DNA of 44,330 bases, from assembly GCA_000787465.1 (NCBI GenBank), contig JSYX01000275.1:1-44330 (forward strand), read 5' to 3'. This document shows, piece by piece, positions 14,250 to 27,102 of the stretch. This DNA comes from Thermomucor indicae-seudaticae (Eukaryota > Mucoromycota > Mucoromycetes > Mucorales > Lichtheimiaceae). Position numbers and translations under genes: made by a program. The notes under the pieces are model-generated. The model was not told the DNA's origin. It saw only the letters and a program-made list of their open reading frames with translations, and made no database searches. The first letter of the stretch is position 1. Each line of letters begins with the position of its first letter.

Positions 14250-17200
14250 ATGGCGAAAGAAGGTTCACCGCAACAATCGGCCGTGCAAGTCGGTAAGCGA
14301 CGGGGCAATATACAGTAAGGGGGTGTGGGGTTAATTGACAATGCATATCTACAGCTCTCCGAATACGGCCTTTGACCGAGCGGGATCGCTCGCAGCCCCG
14401 GTTTGCTCATCTTTCGAGCGATGATGTTTTGCGAATACACGAAAACACCGTTCACGTTGTGCCTCATAACAAGCTCTTCACATTTGACTATGTGTTCGGA
14501 ACAGACAGTCGACAAAGCGAAATATTTGAAGCCTTGGGTGCAAAACTAATTCATAAATTCATTGAAGGTGTGATAAACTATGGAATGGAAAGATAAATAA
14601 GCTTTGCACTGATAGTATTTAAACCAGGCTATAATGTGACTATACTTGCATATGTAAGTTGACATCCAGAAACAGTAAAGTGCGAAAGGAAAGTTTATCT
14701 TATGCAATGGGATAAAAGGGGCAAACGTCGTCCGGCAAGACATATACTATGGGTACAGCGCAACATCAAAGCGGTCGATACAACACTGACGAGGAGGGTA
14801 TCGTTCCGCGTGCCATGGCACTCCTATTTGATACATTGCAAGGTACATCTACCGCCGAACGCCCCATTACACCTGCTCCATCCATTTCATCATCCACCGA
14901 TACTTCTGCCAAACGCCTACGACCACCATCCCGCATCGCCCAGCATAATGGCACTTCAAACAACAAACAAAGATATACCGTCAAAGTTTCTTTTATCGAG
15001 ATTTACAACGAGGAATTAAATGATTTATTGAACGCCGCACCGGCCGCTGAGCGACCGCCTATTCATATTCGAGAAGACGCCAAAGGACACATTTATTGGA
15101 CGGGCGTCAAAGAAGTTGCCGTTCACAGCACCGAAGATGTCCTCTAGTAAGCTCCTTCTTTTTTCGCTTTATTGAGAGTATATATGGAAAGTCGTTAATG
15201 CTTGGACAGTTATCTAGAGCAAGGTACCCGCAATCGTGCTACAGGAGCGACCGATATGAACGAAAAGTCATCCCGATCACATGCCATCTTTTCCGTTTCA
15301 CTCAAGCATGAGAGATGGGTCCCCAATGGTCACCAGCAACGCACTGAAAGCCCAGCGCCCGCAGGACGGAAACAAAGACCTGGGAGTGCCATGAGTGTCG
15401 GCAGACCTCCAGCAGAAGACGGCGAATGGATGGTTACAAATTCCAAGTTCCATTTCGTCGATTTGGCCGGCAGTGAAAGAGTAAGGTTCTCCTAAAGTAC
15501 ATTTAGCAAACGGAGAATCCACTGACCCTTCTTGCTTTAAAGCTCAAGCGAACGGCTGCTGAAGGTGATCGTCGCAAAGAAGGTATTAACATCAACGCAG
15601 GCCTGCTAGCTCTGGGCAACGTTATTTCAGCACTCGGTGATCCGTCGAAACGAAGTACACACGTTCCTTATCGCGATTCTAAATTAACACGGTTGTTGCA
15701 AGATTCGCTGGGTGGATCCGCAACAACATTAATGATTGCATGCGTCAGTCCTGTGGAATATAACTTATCAGAAACACTCAACACGTTGCAGTACGCTAAC
15801 CGTGCTCGAAACATAAAGAACCGGATTGAAAAGAATGAAGTAGAAGAATGGATGGTCACCGACAATGTCGAGCTGTTGCGTTCCATAATCGGCAAACTAA
15901 AGAACGAGTTGCGAGCTTTGAAGTCCAGCACAAGATCGCCCACTCCAATTAATGGCGTCGACGCAGAACAGATCTACCAGGAACAACGCATGCTGATAGC
16001 AGACCTACAACGGCAAGTGGAGGAGCTTGACGGAGAGGCTACAGTGACACGTGAGCGTAATCGAGTCGTGGAAGCAGAGCTCAAACGGCTACGTAAAATT
16101 GAGTCCATGATACGAAAGAAGGAAGACAACCTGGATTTTCAGCATCTGGTGGAGCCCGTAATTGAGGAATATGAAAAGAGCATCGCATCACTGGAGTCGC
16201 AACTGGCCATGGCGCGCGCAGCGTTGAATCACTCAGATATTGGCTTTGAAGAACAGCGAGCCAAGATTGAGCAATACGAGATCATGCTGGAGAATCAAGA
16301 TCAAACGGTCGCTGAGCTGCGATCACGATTGGGCAAAATGTTGGAACGAGAGCAAAGCAACGAGGCGTACATTGAAGAGCTTGAGGCGAAATTGATGCGA
16401 TCTGCGAACGATGCTATGCGTGATCAAGAATTGCTCAACGAGCTCAAAGCGCGTATCATGCGATTCAAGGAGACGGACGAGAACACGGAGCAGTATATCT
16501 TTAGCGTAGAACAGAGGCTGGCATCGAGCGAGGCAGAGAAGATACGACTGGAGCGGAGTCTGGAAGAGCTAGAAGCAAAGCTGGAGGAGAAGGAGCAGCA
16601 GATTGCAAAGCTGCGAGAACAGTTACGCAAGGCTGAAGATAGCAGTACCGAAAAGCTTCTTCTCAAGGAGCTTGACGAGATGACGGATAAATACAACTCT
16701 GTAGAAAATGAGCGTAATCAATTAAGAGCGGAAGTGGAACGGCTGGCGTCCGCTACTCAGTCAGAGGAGGATAAACAGCAGCAACGACAAAAGCAGCAAA
16801 AGCAGGACCCATGGGAAGGACGAGAGGCTAGTGCTGCAGTCAACTCTCTAGATGATCAACAGGAACATCAAGCGAGCGATGGGCGCCGGAGAACATATCG
16901 GCGCAGTTACGCAGACGAGAAAGAAACGGCTGCTTCTTTGGCTGCTCTAGCCGCGAAGAAAGCGGAACAGCGAGCCGAGGAAGAAGCGGCACGGGCACAG
17001 AGATTGCAAAATGCGCTTCAAGAATTGCAGATGGCTCACCAAGAGACGCTCAAGGAGCTTGATGAAGTCTTGATGCGTTATCAAGAAGCTCTCGATCAAG
17101 TGGACTTATTACAGCGACCGACAAAGAGTGACGATGAAGAGGAAGGTGGACTTAGTCTCGGTGACTTGAGCAAGGAAATGTCGCGTGCCAAAGAAGAAGA

Positions 17201-20200
17201 GCGTGAGACAGAGCTGAAAAGACTTAGGGCAGAAGTGAGCGATTTGAAAGAACAGTTGGACGCAGAAAAGCATCTCGCCCAGAAGGAGCTAGAGCATCAT
17301 CTGGCCAAAGTCGATGATTTAAACACTTTGATCCGTCAGTTGGAGGCCGACCTTAAACGATCACAGGAGAACGTCCGTAAGCTGCAGGAGGAGATAGAGG
17401 ATACTGGTCGCGCAAAAGACGAAAAGGAGGAACTGTTGCGACAGCTGGAAGTCACACATCAAAGAAAAGAGTCAGACCTCGAGGAGAAAAATGCCGAACT
17501 GCAGCAAGAATTGGCGCGGGTTTCCAAGGCTGCGGAGAAGCTCAGTGCGCTAGAAGAAGAGATAGTGGCATTAAAACAAGTACGAAGTACTATTGAAGAG
17601 GAAAAGCAACAGTTGGCAAGCCAATTGGCCCAACTCCAAGCGCGCCTTGAATCTCTGCGCAGCGAGGCCGACAAAGCGTTGGAGGCCAAGCAGCAAGAAA
17701 TTAATGACTTGAAAAAGCTGATGGAATCTTCGGATAGCGATCAGCAGCAGAGGTGGAAACTTTACGAAGAAAGCGCCGTCAAGCGGCAGAAGGCTGCAGA
17801 GGAAAAGATATCCGATCTACAAAAGGAGTTGAAAACCAAAGATGAACGTATTGCTTCCTTGAAAACCGAGAATGCTGAGTTGACAAAGCAACTTTCTGAG
17901 CAAACCGAGCAAGCGAGTCTCTTTGAGAAGGACATCCGGACACTGAGGGAAAATCTTGCCTCCAGGAACCAGGAATTGCTGGACATTGAGGCACGTGCAG
18001 CTTCACTCGAATCCGAGCTGCGTTCCAGGATAAAATCCCTTGAGGCTGATTTGGAAAGCCAGCGGGTCTCATTGACTGACAAGGAAAATATTATCGTCGA
18101 CCTTACGGAAAAGCAAAAGAGCATGCATGTTCAATTGGAAACTTCAGAATCCCAGCTGCAGAAGGCTTTAGAAGAACTACAGCAACGACGAACTGCCAAA
18201 GATGAGTTAGACGCGGCTTCAGAGAGCAAGCAGGCATCGGAAAAACAGGTGCAAGAGCAGGCCCAGAAGATACAAGCGTTAGAGGCGGAATTGGCAGCCG
18301 TTATGGAGCGACTTTCAAACGAGACAAGGTCGTTACAGCAAGAGCTGGATCACTATCGTGGCGAAGCGGCAAAATTGAGTGGCGAGTTAGCCTTGGCTGC
18401 GCAAAATCATGAAACAGCCCTCCGTGACATCAAGACACGAGCCCTTGAGTTAGAGAAAGAAACGGAGCAGCGCCAAGTGCTGATTGAAGAGTTAGAATGC
18501 AAGCTGCGCGAAGTGTCTACCTCTTCAGAAGAGTATACGAAACAGCTAGAGGAAGAATGGAAGCATCGAAACAAGGCTCTTGAAGATGATCTGAAAGACA
18601 AGGCCGCACTTCTGGAAGCAAAGGAGCAAGAAGTCGAGAGTCTGCAGCGGGAATTGGAAAGCCTACAGGAGTCTGTGCAGCAACTCGAAGAACAGAAACG
18701 CATTGCAGATGAAGAAGATGCTGAGAAACTGCAGCTTCTTGAGACAGTGACCAAGCAAAACGACGATTTGGCTGCTCGGCTCAAGGAAGTAGAGCAAATG
18801 CTTGAGGATGTTAAAGCCAGACATGCTCAAGACATTGAAAGTATTACAAGCGATCTCGACGCTCACCGAAGCGGAAAAGAGACACTGATGACGGAGTTGC
18901 AGTCTTTGAAAGAAGCTGTACAGCAGGCTGAGCGGCGTGTAGAAGAAGCGAAAGACGTGATTCAGAATATGAAGCGTGAAAAGGAAGAGTTATATGGGCG
19001 ATTAATGAACGCTCAAGAAGCAGAGCGACAGATCGCTGGCAAGCTTGCCAGTGCAACACAGAGAACACGGCAATTCGAAAAGCAGATACAGAATGACAAG
19101 AGAAAATCGGATCGTCTCGAGGTGGACCTTATGCAGGCACAAACTGTTCGTGAGAAATTGTTGCAAGAACAACGTGAAATCACCGACAAACTTGAAAGAG
19201 CAACCCGAGAAAGCCACGATCAACGGGCACAACTCGAAGAGCTTGAGAGACTGTACAATAAGACAGTTCGCGAGCTCGAGTCAGTTCAAGATGCCAGTCA
19301 AGAAAAGGACGGACAGGTTCGGTCTTTGCGCTCTCAGGTGGAGACGCAAACACGGACGATACGCGAACTTCAAGAAGAATTGGAGAAAGTGCAGTTCGAG
19401 GAAAACCTTGCCAAGAATGTAGACGATGTTGACGAAACTAATAAGCTCTATACCCAACGAATCGAAGAGCTCGAAAAGAAACTCAAGCGAGTGGAGGAAG
19501 AAAACCTGGAATACGTAACCTTATCTGAAGAACTTGAAGGCGAAGTAACTCGTCTCATGAAAGATGCTGAGAAGTTAAAGGAGGACTTAGCGAAGAGCGA
19601 AGACGAAGCTCAAAGAAGCCAGGAACGAGTACACGAGCTTGAGAACGTACTTGCCAGTATGCAAAAGGAGGAAACAGAAAACAAGAACCGTATGCTGGAA
19701 CTCGACCTACAGTATCAGAGCGCTCTCCGACAAGTTAAGGACCTGGAACAGAGCCAACAAGAAACAGCCAAGGAGAACTTGGAATACATAAAGCAACTGA
19801 ACGAATTGAGGGCAGACCAAGCAGAATCACAAACCAAACTGGCCAACTTGCAATTCGAGCAAAGTTCGCTCTTGGCTGAAATAGAGACCTATCGTCGTCA
19901 TCAAAAAGAAGAAGACGATCACGCGGACAACCAGCGTCGAGACGATGATGACAAGACACAGCAATATGAACAAGCTGTTGCTAAATTAGCGGAGACAGAG
20001 GAGAAAGTAAAGGCTCATCAGGCCACTATCTCTCAGCTCCAGGCCAAGTTGAAGACAGCAGAAACGTCACTACGGAATAGTCAACGAGAGATAGAAAACT
20101 TGACGCGAGAGAAAGACTCAGCGAACAAAAACTGTCAGGCCTTACAGCAGGACATGCAGAAATGGAAGGCTGAATTGCAGGCTGCGCACGATCAAGCAGA

Positions 20201-20336
20201 ACGTGTCAAACGAGATCTGGAGACTGAACTTGCTTCAGAAAAGCAAAAGAGAGAAAAGGCCGAGCGAACAATGGCTGCGCTTGAGAAGCGACTGGACGAG
20301 CTACTCAGCAAGAAGCGCAAGTTTTTGTGTTTCTAA
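14250..20336 (+). CDS. Kinesin motor protein with very long coiled-coil tail
   Basis: Microtubule motor ATPase. Model: exons 14250-14292, 14355-14567, 14628-14653, 14719-15146, 15210-15480 and 15543-20336, 1924 aa; introns of 60-65 nt all lie in the motor domain. The N-terminal motor (about 12-415) has a P-loop GQTSSGKT at 95-102, switch I NEKSSRSH at 254-261, switch II DLAGSER at 321-327 and [11 protein letters not shown] at its end. Two low-complexity insertions break the motor, one after the DTLQG segment and one before the strand leading to switch II. From about 430 to the end the protein is almost continuous heptad-rich coiled coil (Glu, Lys, Gln, Leu), with no globular tail domain seen; it ends in a basic KKRK plus FLCF. 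The motor at the N-terminus predicts plus-end movement. Kinesin-4-like is the best guess; family assignment needs a tree. Confidence 0.93.
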
Positions 20337-23300
20337 ATCCTGTATACCTCACATCAACTCCATCCGTATATCTGACATTCTGTTTACTCATACCACCACA
20401 TTTCATGCATGTAAGACTACAAATATACATGTGATTCTGTTACCTTAATAGTCATTGTACTTTGTCCTTTCCACCAAGTTTACATATTGTGCATAGTATC
20501 CTTCAGACGGGCGAATTCTAGAATATAGAACAATCTGGCATCTTTTTTTGTCATGTACTGATGTTCATGGTACGGCATTTGAGCGGCCTATTCAGAGATA
20601 TGATTGGTTGCACAAAGCGTAAGGATTGCCTTCAAGACGAGGATGCAAGAGGACGGACGGAATTCAAGGACGTAAAACGAAGAACCATTTCTTTGGACCA
20701 AGACCGAACCCACACCTGATTACGAGAAAGGGTGGTCCCTGTTGATATGATTTGGCAATACACGACCCGAAAACTGTGCCGACGCTCTTGTTCATTGTCC
20801 TGAACCCTGGTTACTTTTGTACCACTTGAAAGCTTATCGGAAATCGTAAGGGCACAATGCTGCAATCAAGAATACCAAAAATGGTGATCTGGTGGCTATC
20901 GATATGATTGAAAAGAAATTCTGGACCTTGAAACTTGGTCATGTCATGCAAGTTTCCCTATCCTTGTGTAACAACAATGACCCATGTGCTTCAGCCTTGC
21001 ATACAGGACGCACTGGATACTAACAGGAAGTGATTCCATGCTGACGAAGAGGATGCAAAAGAATATATTGCACAAATAAGCTTAGAGAGGTCAAAACTCA
21101 TTGATTACTAGGAAAACATCGATATCCTTCCTAGGCGTGAAAAAGTTACACAAAAGGGAACCTGCTGCATGCTGACGTAGCCATGAAGAAGGCGATCCAT
21201 CTCATTAAAACAAGAAAAGGGGATCGTTTCTTATGGCGCAAAGTCAGACGTTTAACCTGTAACAAGGATCGAACAGGATAATGTGGCGGAAAAGAGAGAC
21301 GTAAAAGAGAGGGTTTTATTAGGAGTCTTCCGTCGGGAAAAAGTTACGGGCTTCCATCATCAGTTGATCTGCCATTGTTTCCTTATCTCCCCAGACAGAA
21401 TTGTGCATCTGTTACCATACCCACATGTCCTCCTGGTTTCGGAGAAGCAATCAATAGATGGCAACCCTATACAGTCCGCCAAGGAGAGACACGGGTTGTC
21501 CTAGTCGGCATTGTTGCAGTTTGAAGATTTAAATGGAGAAGAAAAAAAGGCGCGGGTTACCGGGAGGGGACGCACATCTGCGAACATGACAATCTTCTCG
21601 ATTAGAAATTAAGTCCAGAGTCAATCGAAACCTTGATGTAAAACTCGTGCGTGCATACACGTTGCTCCCATGTAGCTTCTCTTTTGTATTAGATGCATCC
21701 TGTCTGTGTTTCAAGTACTTCTGTTGACCACCCCGCATCTTCCTCACGAGAACTATGCCTCGCTACAGTTAACGTCAATCAATTCATGGGAATTATGCTC
21801 GACTTGATCACGTTAACCATTTGAGTTTCTCATCGGGGAACGGCCGTAGATCATATACGCCTAGCGCTGAGAGTCCCTCTGAAAAATGGTGGTTCATACG
21901 TCTTGGAGGGAGGGGAGGTGAGGACGATCTGGTGTCATGTGATGGTCAGTGCACGGCAAGGATAAGTTCCCCCGCAGCTGGGTTCGAATGGCTGCCTTCG
22001 ACTGACGATCTCACGACGAGGTCTATCCCCTTTAGATGTTCTGTTCCCGTAAAAGTTGTTAGTCTAGTGCTTCTCCTGTAGATATGGATTTATATTAGGA
22101 ATTGAATTGAAGAGCTCCAATAGATGGCCTCTGAACGAAATATGGCTGCGTTAGAAGCACGACGATGACAGGAACTCCTATGTAGCATGAAGCTATCATA
22201 GAAGCTCATTCTTATGCGTCATATTGTAGACTAGAGGAACTCGATGTAAGTAGGTCGAATGGCGATCGATAGATGCCCAGAGATCTTTTTCTGAGCTAAA
22301 ATTTTGGATATTAGCCCAAGGATTGGACGCTCTTGAGCAACGGACCTCGTGTTTCTCATTACAAACAGTACATAGAAGGTCAAACTAGCTTGAACAAAGG
22401 AAAAACTAACTGCGACGTTTTCCGTCACTTGAACAAATCACCCGCAAGTAAGTCTGTCTGAGAGTCCGTTCTAACGCGTAAATTGCCCTTAGTGAACGCA
22501 GATACTATTCTAGAACACGATATGAATTGGCATTACGTATTACTCCACGATCAACTGGCTTTTAAATGACCTCTCATGGGTAGCCCCCAAGCCAGGTACT
22601 CGTGTTTTTCCTTACAGATGCGCTCGGGTAGTGCCGAACGGAAGTATGCTCGTTTTGAAGAAGGACAATAGTAGTACAATATGCGATACGATGATTCTGC
22701 CGCATCATTGACATTTCTTAATAATCATCTCTGAATTTGATTGCTCGGATAAAGGATGATAGTTCCAATATGACCAAGTGCATCACATGTCCGAGGATAG
22801 TAGTCTGTGTCCCGTCAATTTTCACGAGAATGCATGATCCAGTAATGCACGACGATCCCGATTTCGGTGAATGATCACCGTGCAGGATTCCCCTCAGACC
22901 AAGTTCTTTAAATTGGGAATCCAAGGAGAAGCTGGCGGATTAAAAAGGGAGGATCCTTTTTGGGGGGCGGGAGATCAAGAAGAAAACATCGGCAAGAGCT
23001 GAGTGAACACGGAGTGCGTAGCTAAAGTTTCTTATATACAGGGTAAAATTAAAAAGGGAAACTGTCTGTTGGGTCACAAGAGCATTAAAAAGGGGTACGT
23101 CGAACAAGCAGCAAATTTTGAGTTAGATATCTTGTCAGCCAAGCTCTGCATAAACCGAAAGTGGGGACACCAGACCTCATGACAGTTGAGAAGGGTTGAA
23201 CAGACGGAATGATTCCCAGAAAGGATGGAAGTTCAATTTACAAAAAGGCAAATGACGGTCCGTCGTCGCGCTAAATAGGCGTTGACAACTAGTCGCTTGT

Positions 23301-23721
23301 GCTGCGTTTCAGATGTAACATGCATGCTCAATTTTGCTTGGGAAACTGTGACTCGAACTCAAAAAACCCATTTGTGTCTGCATTACTTGAAGCCCCCCAA
23401 GCTTCAACATCAGTCATCCATCGTCATCTGCCTACGGATATTTAAGCCAATCTAGTTTAAGTCTAATCTTCTTCCTCCCTTTTCTTCCTGGTCCTTTGCT
23501 TTGCCCTCTCCCGTCTCTTGCGCTTGCAGTGGATGCATCCCATGGCAACTAACCGCTCAGACGTAAAGCCAATTTGTTACCACAGTAATAAATGAAACAA
23601 ATTTAACGTGACATCCGTTGATGCTTTCTAGCGTACGTTTTGCCCTTTGGTTCTTTACCATGATTATCCCTCCAGCAGCCTGACATCCTCGTTCCAAATC
23701 TATCAGCAGCAATATCGTTTT
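20337..23721. other. Long intergenic region, promoter of the homeobox gene
   Basis: No conserved protein or RNA gene was recognised over 3.4 kb. The right half holds three copies of the 11-mer ATTAAAAAGGG at 22939-22949, 23048-23058 and 23084-23094, all on the same strand. A small AAAAAGG...CCTTTTT inverted repeat overlaps the first copy. A TATTTAAG element lies near 23438. The size is large for this gene-dense window and fits an extended promoter of a developmental regulator or an unannotated non-coding transcript. Confidence 0.4.
22939..23094 (+). repeat. Array of three ATTAAAAAGGG motifs
   Basis: Identical 11-base copies start at 22939, 23048 and 23084, spaced 109 and 36 bases apart and in the same orientation. 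The third continues with one more G, giving AAGGGG, which contains the AGGGG stress-element core known from yeast. They lie 630-780 bases upstream of the homeobox start codon. A role as transcription-factor sites is inference. Confidence 0.45.
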
Positions 23722-24683
23722 ATGATCGATCAGCATCGCGCAAAAACAAATGAGATGCTTCAACATAACGCCATGGTTTGGGCATCCGCAAGATCTTTCG
23801 GCGATTTTTTTGGTACGTAGACATGCAAAGGAATTGCACTCTGTTTACGATTAACAAGCATTCTTAGATTCGAAAGAAGACACGGCCAGAAAGGCTGTTG
23901 ACAACGATCGGAACACAGTTTACCACGACATTGACGTTTCTCCAAGCACGAGCACAAGTTCCGCTTCAAGCGCTTCGAGTTGGACGAGCAACAATAGCTC
24001 GTGCAACAGTGTCGCGACAACAGATTCCGCAGCGTCCCATGCAGCTCAGCCTGTCGTTATTCATTCCAGTTCACCTCGTCTGGGTGTGAATGACCTATTG
24101 TCATCTGAACCACCTGCCCTCTATCATCATCACCATCAGGATCTGGATTTGCCAAAAGCTCACGACATCCATCCTCGAACTTTACCGCACCAAAGGTCGA
24201 ACCAAGCCGATACATCGAAGAAACGTCGTCGAGGCAATCTGCCAAAGGAAGTAACAGAATTCCTCAAGGCTTGGCTTGTTGATCACAAGAAGCACCCGTA
24301 TCCCTCCGAAAAGGAAAAGATTCAGCTTGCAAACAGGACAGGTTTAACCGTGAATCAAATAAGCAACTGGTTCATCAATGCCCGGCGCCGTATTCTGCAG
24401 CCAATGCTTGAATCTGAAAGTATCAACGCACACTTGATGGCTTGTAACGAGACAGCCACCTTGGAGCAGAAAAAGAGACGACAACTTGATATCTATACCT
24501 ATCATGGCTTTGCAGGTGAGACAAAACCACCCATCTTATTGCTCTGTAAACCGACGATTCACTCACTGGTTGCACTATTTAGACACGTATCAGAACGAAA
24601 GCCGTCGATGGGCATTTCGCCGTACCAAACTGCCGGCATTCGACACTGTGGAAAACGATCACTACTCGCTCGCTATGCGGTGA
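23722..24683 (+). CDS. TALE-class homeodomain transcription factor
   Basis: DNA-binding regulator expected in the nucleus. Model: exons 23722-23812, 23868-24515 and 24583-24683, 279 aa, with introns of 55 and 67 nt. The homeodomain spans about residues 148-210. It starts with a basic KKRRRGNLPK arm, has the three-residue TALE loop motif in HPYPSEKEK and the recognition helix NQISNWFINARRR. Before it are Ser/Thr-rich and His-rich low-complexity segments; after it a short tail ends SLAMR. The start is the most upstream ATG after an in-frame TAG at 23629; a second in-frame ATG at 23755 is possible. TALE proteins in fungi act in mating, development or differentiation. The precise role and any partner are not visible here. 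Confidence 0.88.
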
Positions 24684-27102
24684 TTGTACACTACCTCGCA
24701 CAGTCATGGTTTCGATCTTTAATGACCTTAACTTTCTCTCAATCCGCCTTTGCTCGACGTTTGCCTCTCTAACCTTTCACCACGTCATATACATTCACCT
24801 CCAGCCTTTCTATCTATACATACTAGGCCTAACGTATACGCCTCTTTTGTTCTTTACACTTTTTCTGCCCGTCTATCAGCCGTTTCCTTTCCAATTTTTG
24901 TACACTATTTTGTTCTTGTATCCCTTGTTGTTACCTGTCTACTATTGCTTTGTTCCTCACTGCTGCTTGTTTAGTAGTACTTTGTGTTTCTCTTACGACC
25001 TTGGCATGGTTTACTTTACCTAGTTCATTCCTTATCGACAAACCTCGCAGAAAGTGGTAGCCTCTGCCAACAATCTGCCGCGCATCTGCTAGTCCTTCGA
25101 CCCTTCCACTTCGCTTCCTTACTTTCTCAGATCACACCATCGGTAACCACATGCGCGCGGATATAACAAGAATCCCAATCGGTACTTGGTTTCCGACTAT
25201 CTGAATCATTTTGGAGGACACTATACGAATCTTGTCTACATCTCCTTTCTTTTGTTCTATCTAGTGTCTGCTCAATTAAAGTTTTGTATGCAACCGTCCA
25301 TTGGATCAGGAAAGTTTGGTCTATGGTGATCGTCCGAGCAAAATTGATCGGGCTCAACAATTCTCATTTGATGCTAGTGTCAAACGACAGCAAATGATAT
25401 CCTGTGCGTGACATTCGTGGCAACCTTTCTCCTCGGTTGTGAAACCGTTTGTAAGCCCTTTTTCTCAATTGCCTCTTGGGATACTCAGATCTTTTTTTCG
25501 AATATTAAAGGAAAGAGTGCGCGCGTGCGAGTGTGGCCCCTTCCTTGATGTTGTGTAATGAGTGCATGCATATTATGCCCATTTGCCGAAGCTTGTACCG
25601 GACCTAAATCAGAACATTGGTCGTCATCGGATTGCAACAATGCCCCGAGCGACGAGCTTTTCTGTTTTTGGGATATTCGGTTTCGAAAAAGGAACGGGTC
25701 AGCGATGGTTCGGTATACCGAGCTTATATCAAGATCTAATCAACATATAAGAGGAGACAGGACCTCACATGTGGATGGTTCTTCATCCAGGCTCCCAAAA
25801 AGAAAATGACCTGTCTCCAAACCAAAAATCAACAAAGCAGTCATTTCAATCAATTATTTGTTAATCCTCAGATAGCATCCCTTTGCTAATGCTAAGGCAA
25901 ACCTCGCTCCCGTTGACTCATTGTAATTGACGACAACAAACTGATAAATGTCTGTTTCGCTAATTGTGCGATTTTCTCCTCGTGTCACGCGAACCGATCA
26001 TTCAGCGCAATATGTACTAATGCATTAGTCATTGCTCAAAATTAGTACACGCGGCCCTTGTGTTCCGAATGGGGTGAGCATTCTATCTTCTTCGTATGCT
26101 ATTATAAAAATCAGCGGTTACACATCATATATTACTGGATCGTGCTCTATCAAGAAGTGATTTGATAGTGAGGTCTTGTCTCAGCTAAATCTGAACCGAG
26201 CCTTAATTACTGTTTTCTCTTTCTTCCATCGCCAAAGATGGAGAGACAAAGAAAATGGGAATGCATAGGTTGGCAATGAATGGAATACACTTGCTGTGTT
26301 TGCAGTTTCAAATGTCATGATGGTCACTTGCAGGTCCGTGCGCTAAAGCAACTACATCCATTGGCGGTTTTCTTCTTTCGGTCGATCACTCGTCAGAACC
26401 AGTTTTCTAAACTGACCAGGGCTTTTTTCTGTACGACCTGAGAAGTGGAAGACAGACCATGAACAACTCTGCTAGCATAGACTTCCCAATCTTAGTGTGA
26501 GGGGTTTTACAAAAGACTGTCGTTTTATGTGTTTGTTTAGGTAGGTTGACGACTTGTCACAGTTCGTTGCTATCTGACAAGAATGTCCATGGAATACGCA
26601 CACGTGAAGGACGTGAAGCGTAAGCCCAACCACAGCTAGAACCCCGAGTGGATCCACTTGAGTTTTGGAGATTCAGCAAGACTGAGACGCAAAGCATGTA
26701 GGAAACATATGAGATTTGTTTTTCAACGCGCTTGTTAGACAGCCTTGACCTAGCACATAGGCTTGACATTTGTTCAGGATTCCTCCCAGGCAGTTCACTC
26801 TGAATGACCTTCAGTGAAAAGTGCAAGAAAGATCAACGCTTCCCTAAGAAGAGGATACTGATCCGGTGGACATTTCAAATGGACAAAACAGAAGACGCTA
26901 TTTTTCATTTCTTCACGGTATGCATATGCATCCAAGCTCGATATTCAGGAAAATCCTTGCAGAGATTTTTCCTTTTCGTTTTGCAAAAAAAAACACAAAA
27001 CTCGAATGATATAAGGAATAGACTAAGAAATGGTTCGAGCTTAAAAAGCGAATATATGCATAAAATTAGAAATATATATAGTGAATAAGGTGAGAAGACG
27101 TA
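24684..27102. other. Intergenic, no gene seen
   Basis: The first 400 bases are strongly T/C-rich and may be the homeobox 3' untranslated region. The remainder shows only short frames with no recognisable motif or consistent splice pattern. Both flanking genes end here (homeobox + and RhoGAP-like -), so most of this 2.4 kb lies between two 3' ends. Confidence 0.5.

Noticed and set aside
16424..19232. Several minus-strand frames opposite the kinesin rod, Ser/Cys/Leu-rich
   Set aside because: They are the complement of Glu/Lys/Gln/Leu-rich coiled-coil codons, an expected shadow.
21940..22030. tRNA-like segment with GGGTTCGAAT resembling a B box and TGGTCAGTG resembling an A box
   Set aside because: No seven-base T loop on a five-base stem, no acceptor stem and no anticodon arm could be drawn; likely chance.
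25558..25809. 83-codon plus-strand ATG frame between the homeobox and RhoGAP-like genes
   Set aside because: No motif or splice context, and an overlapping frame of similar length exists.
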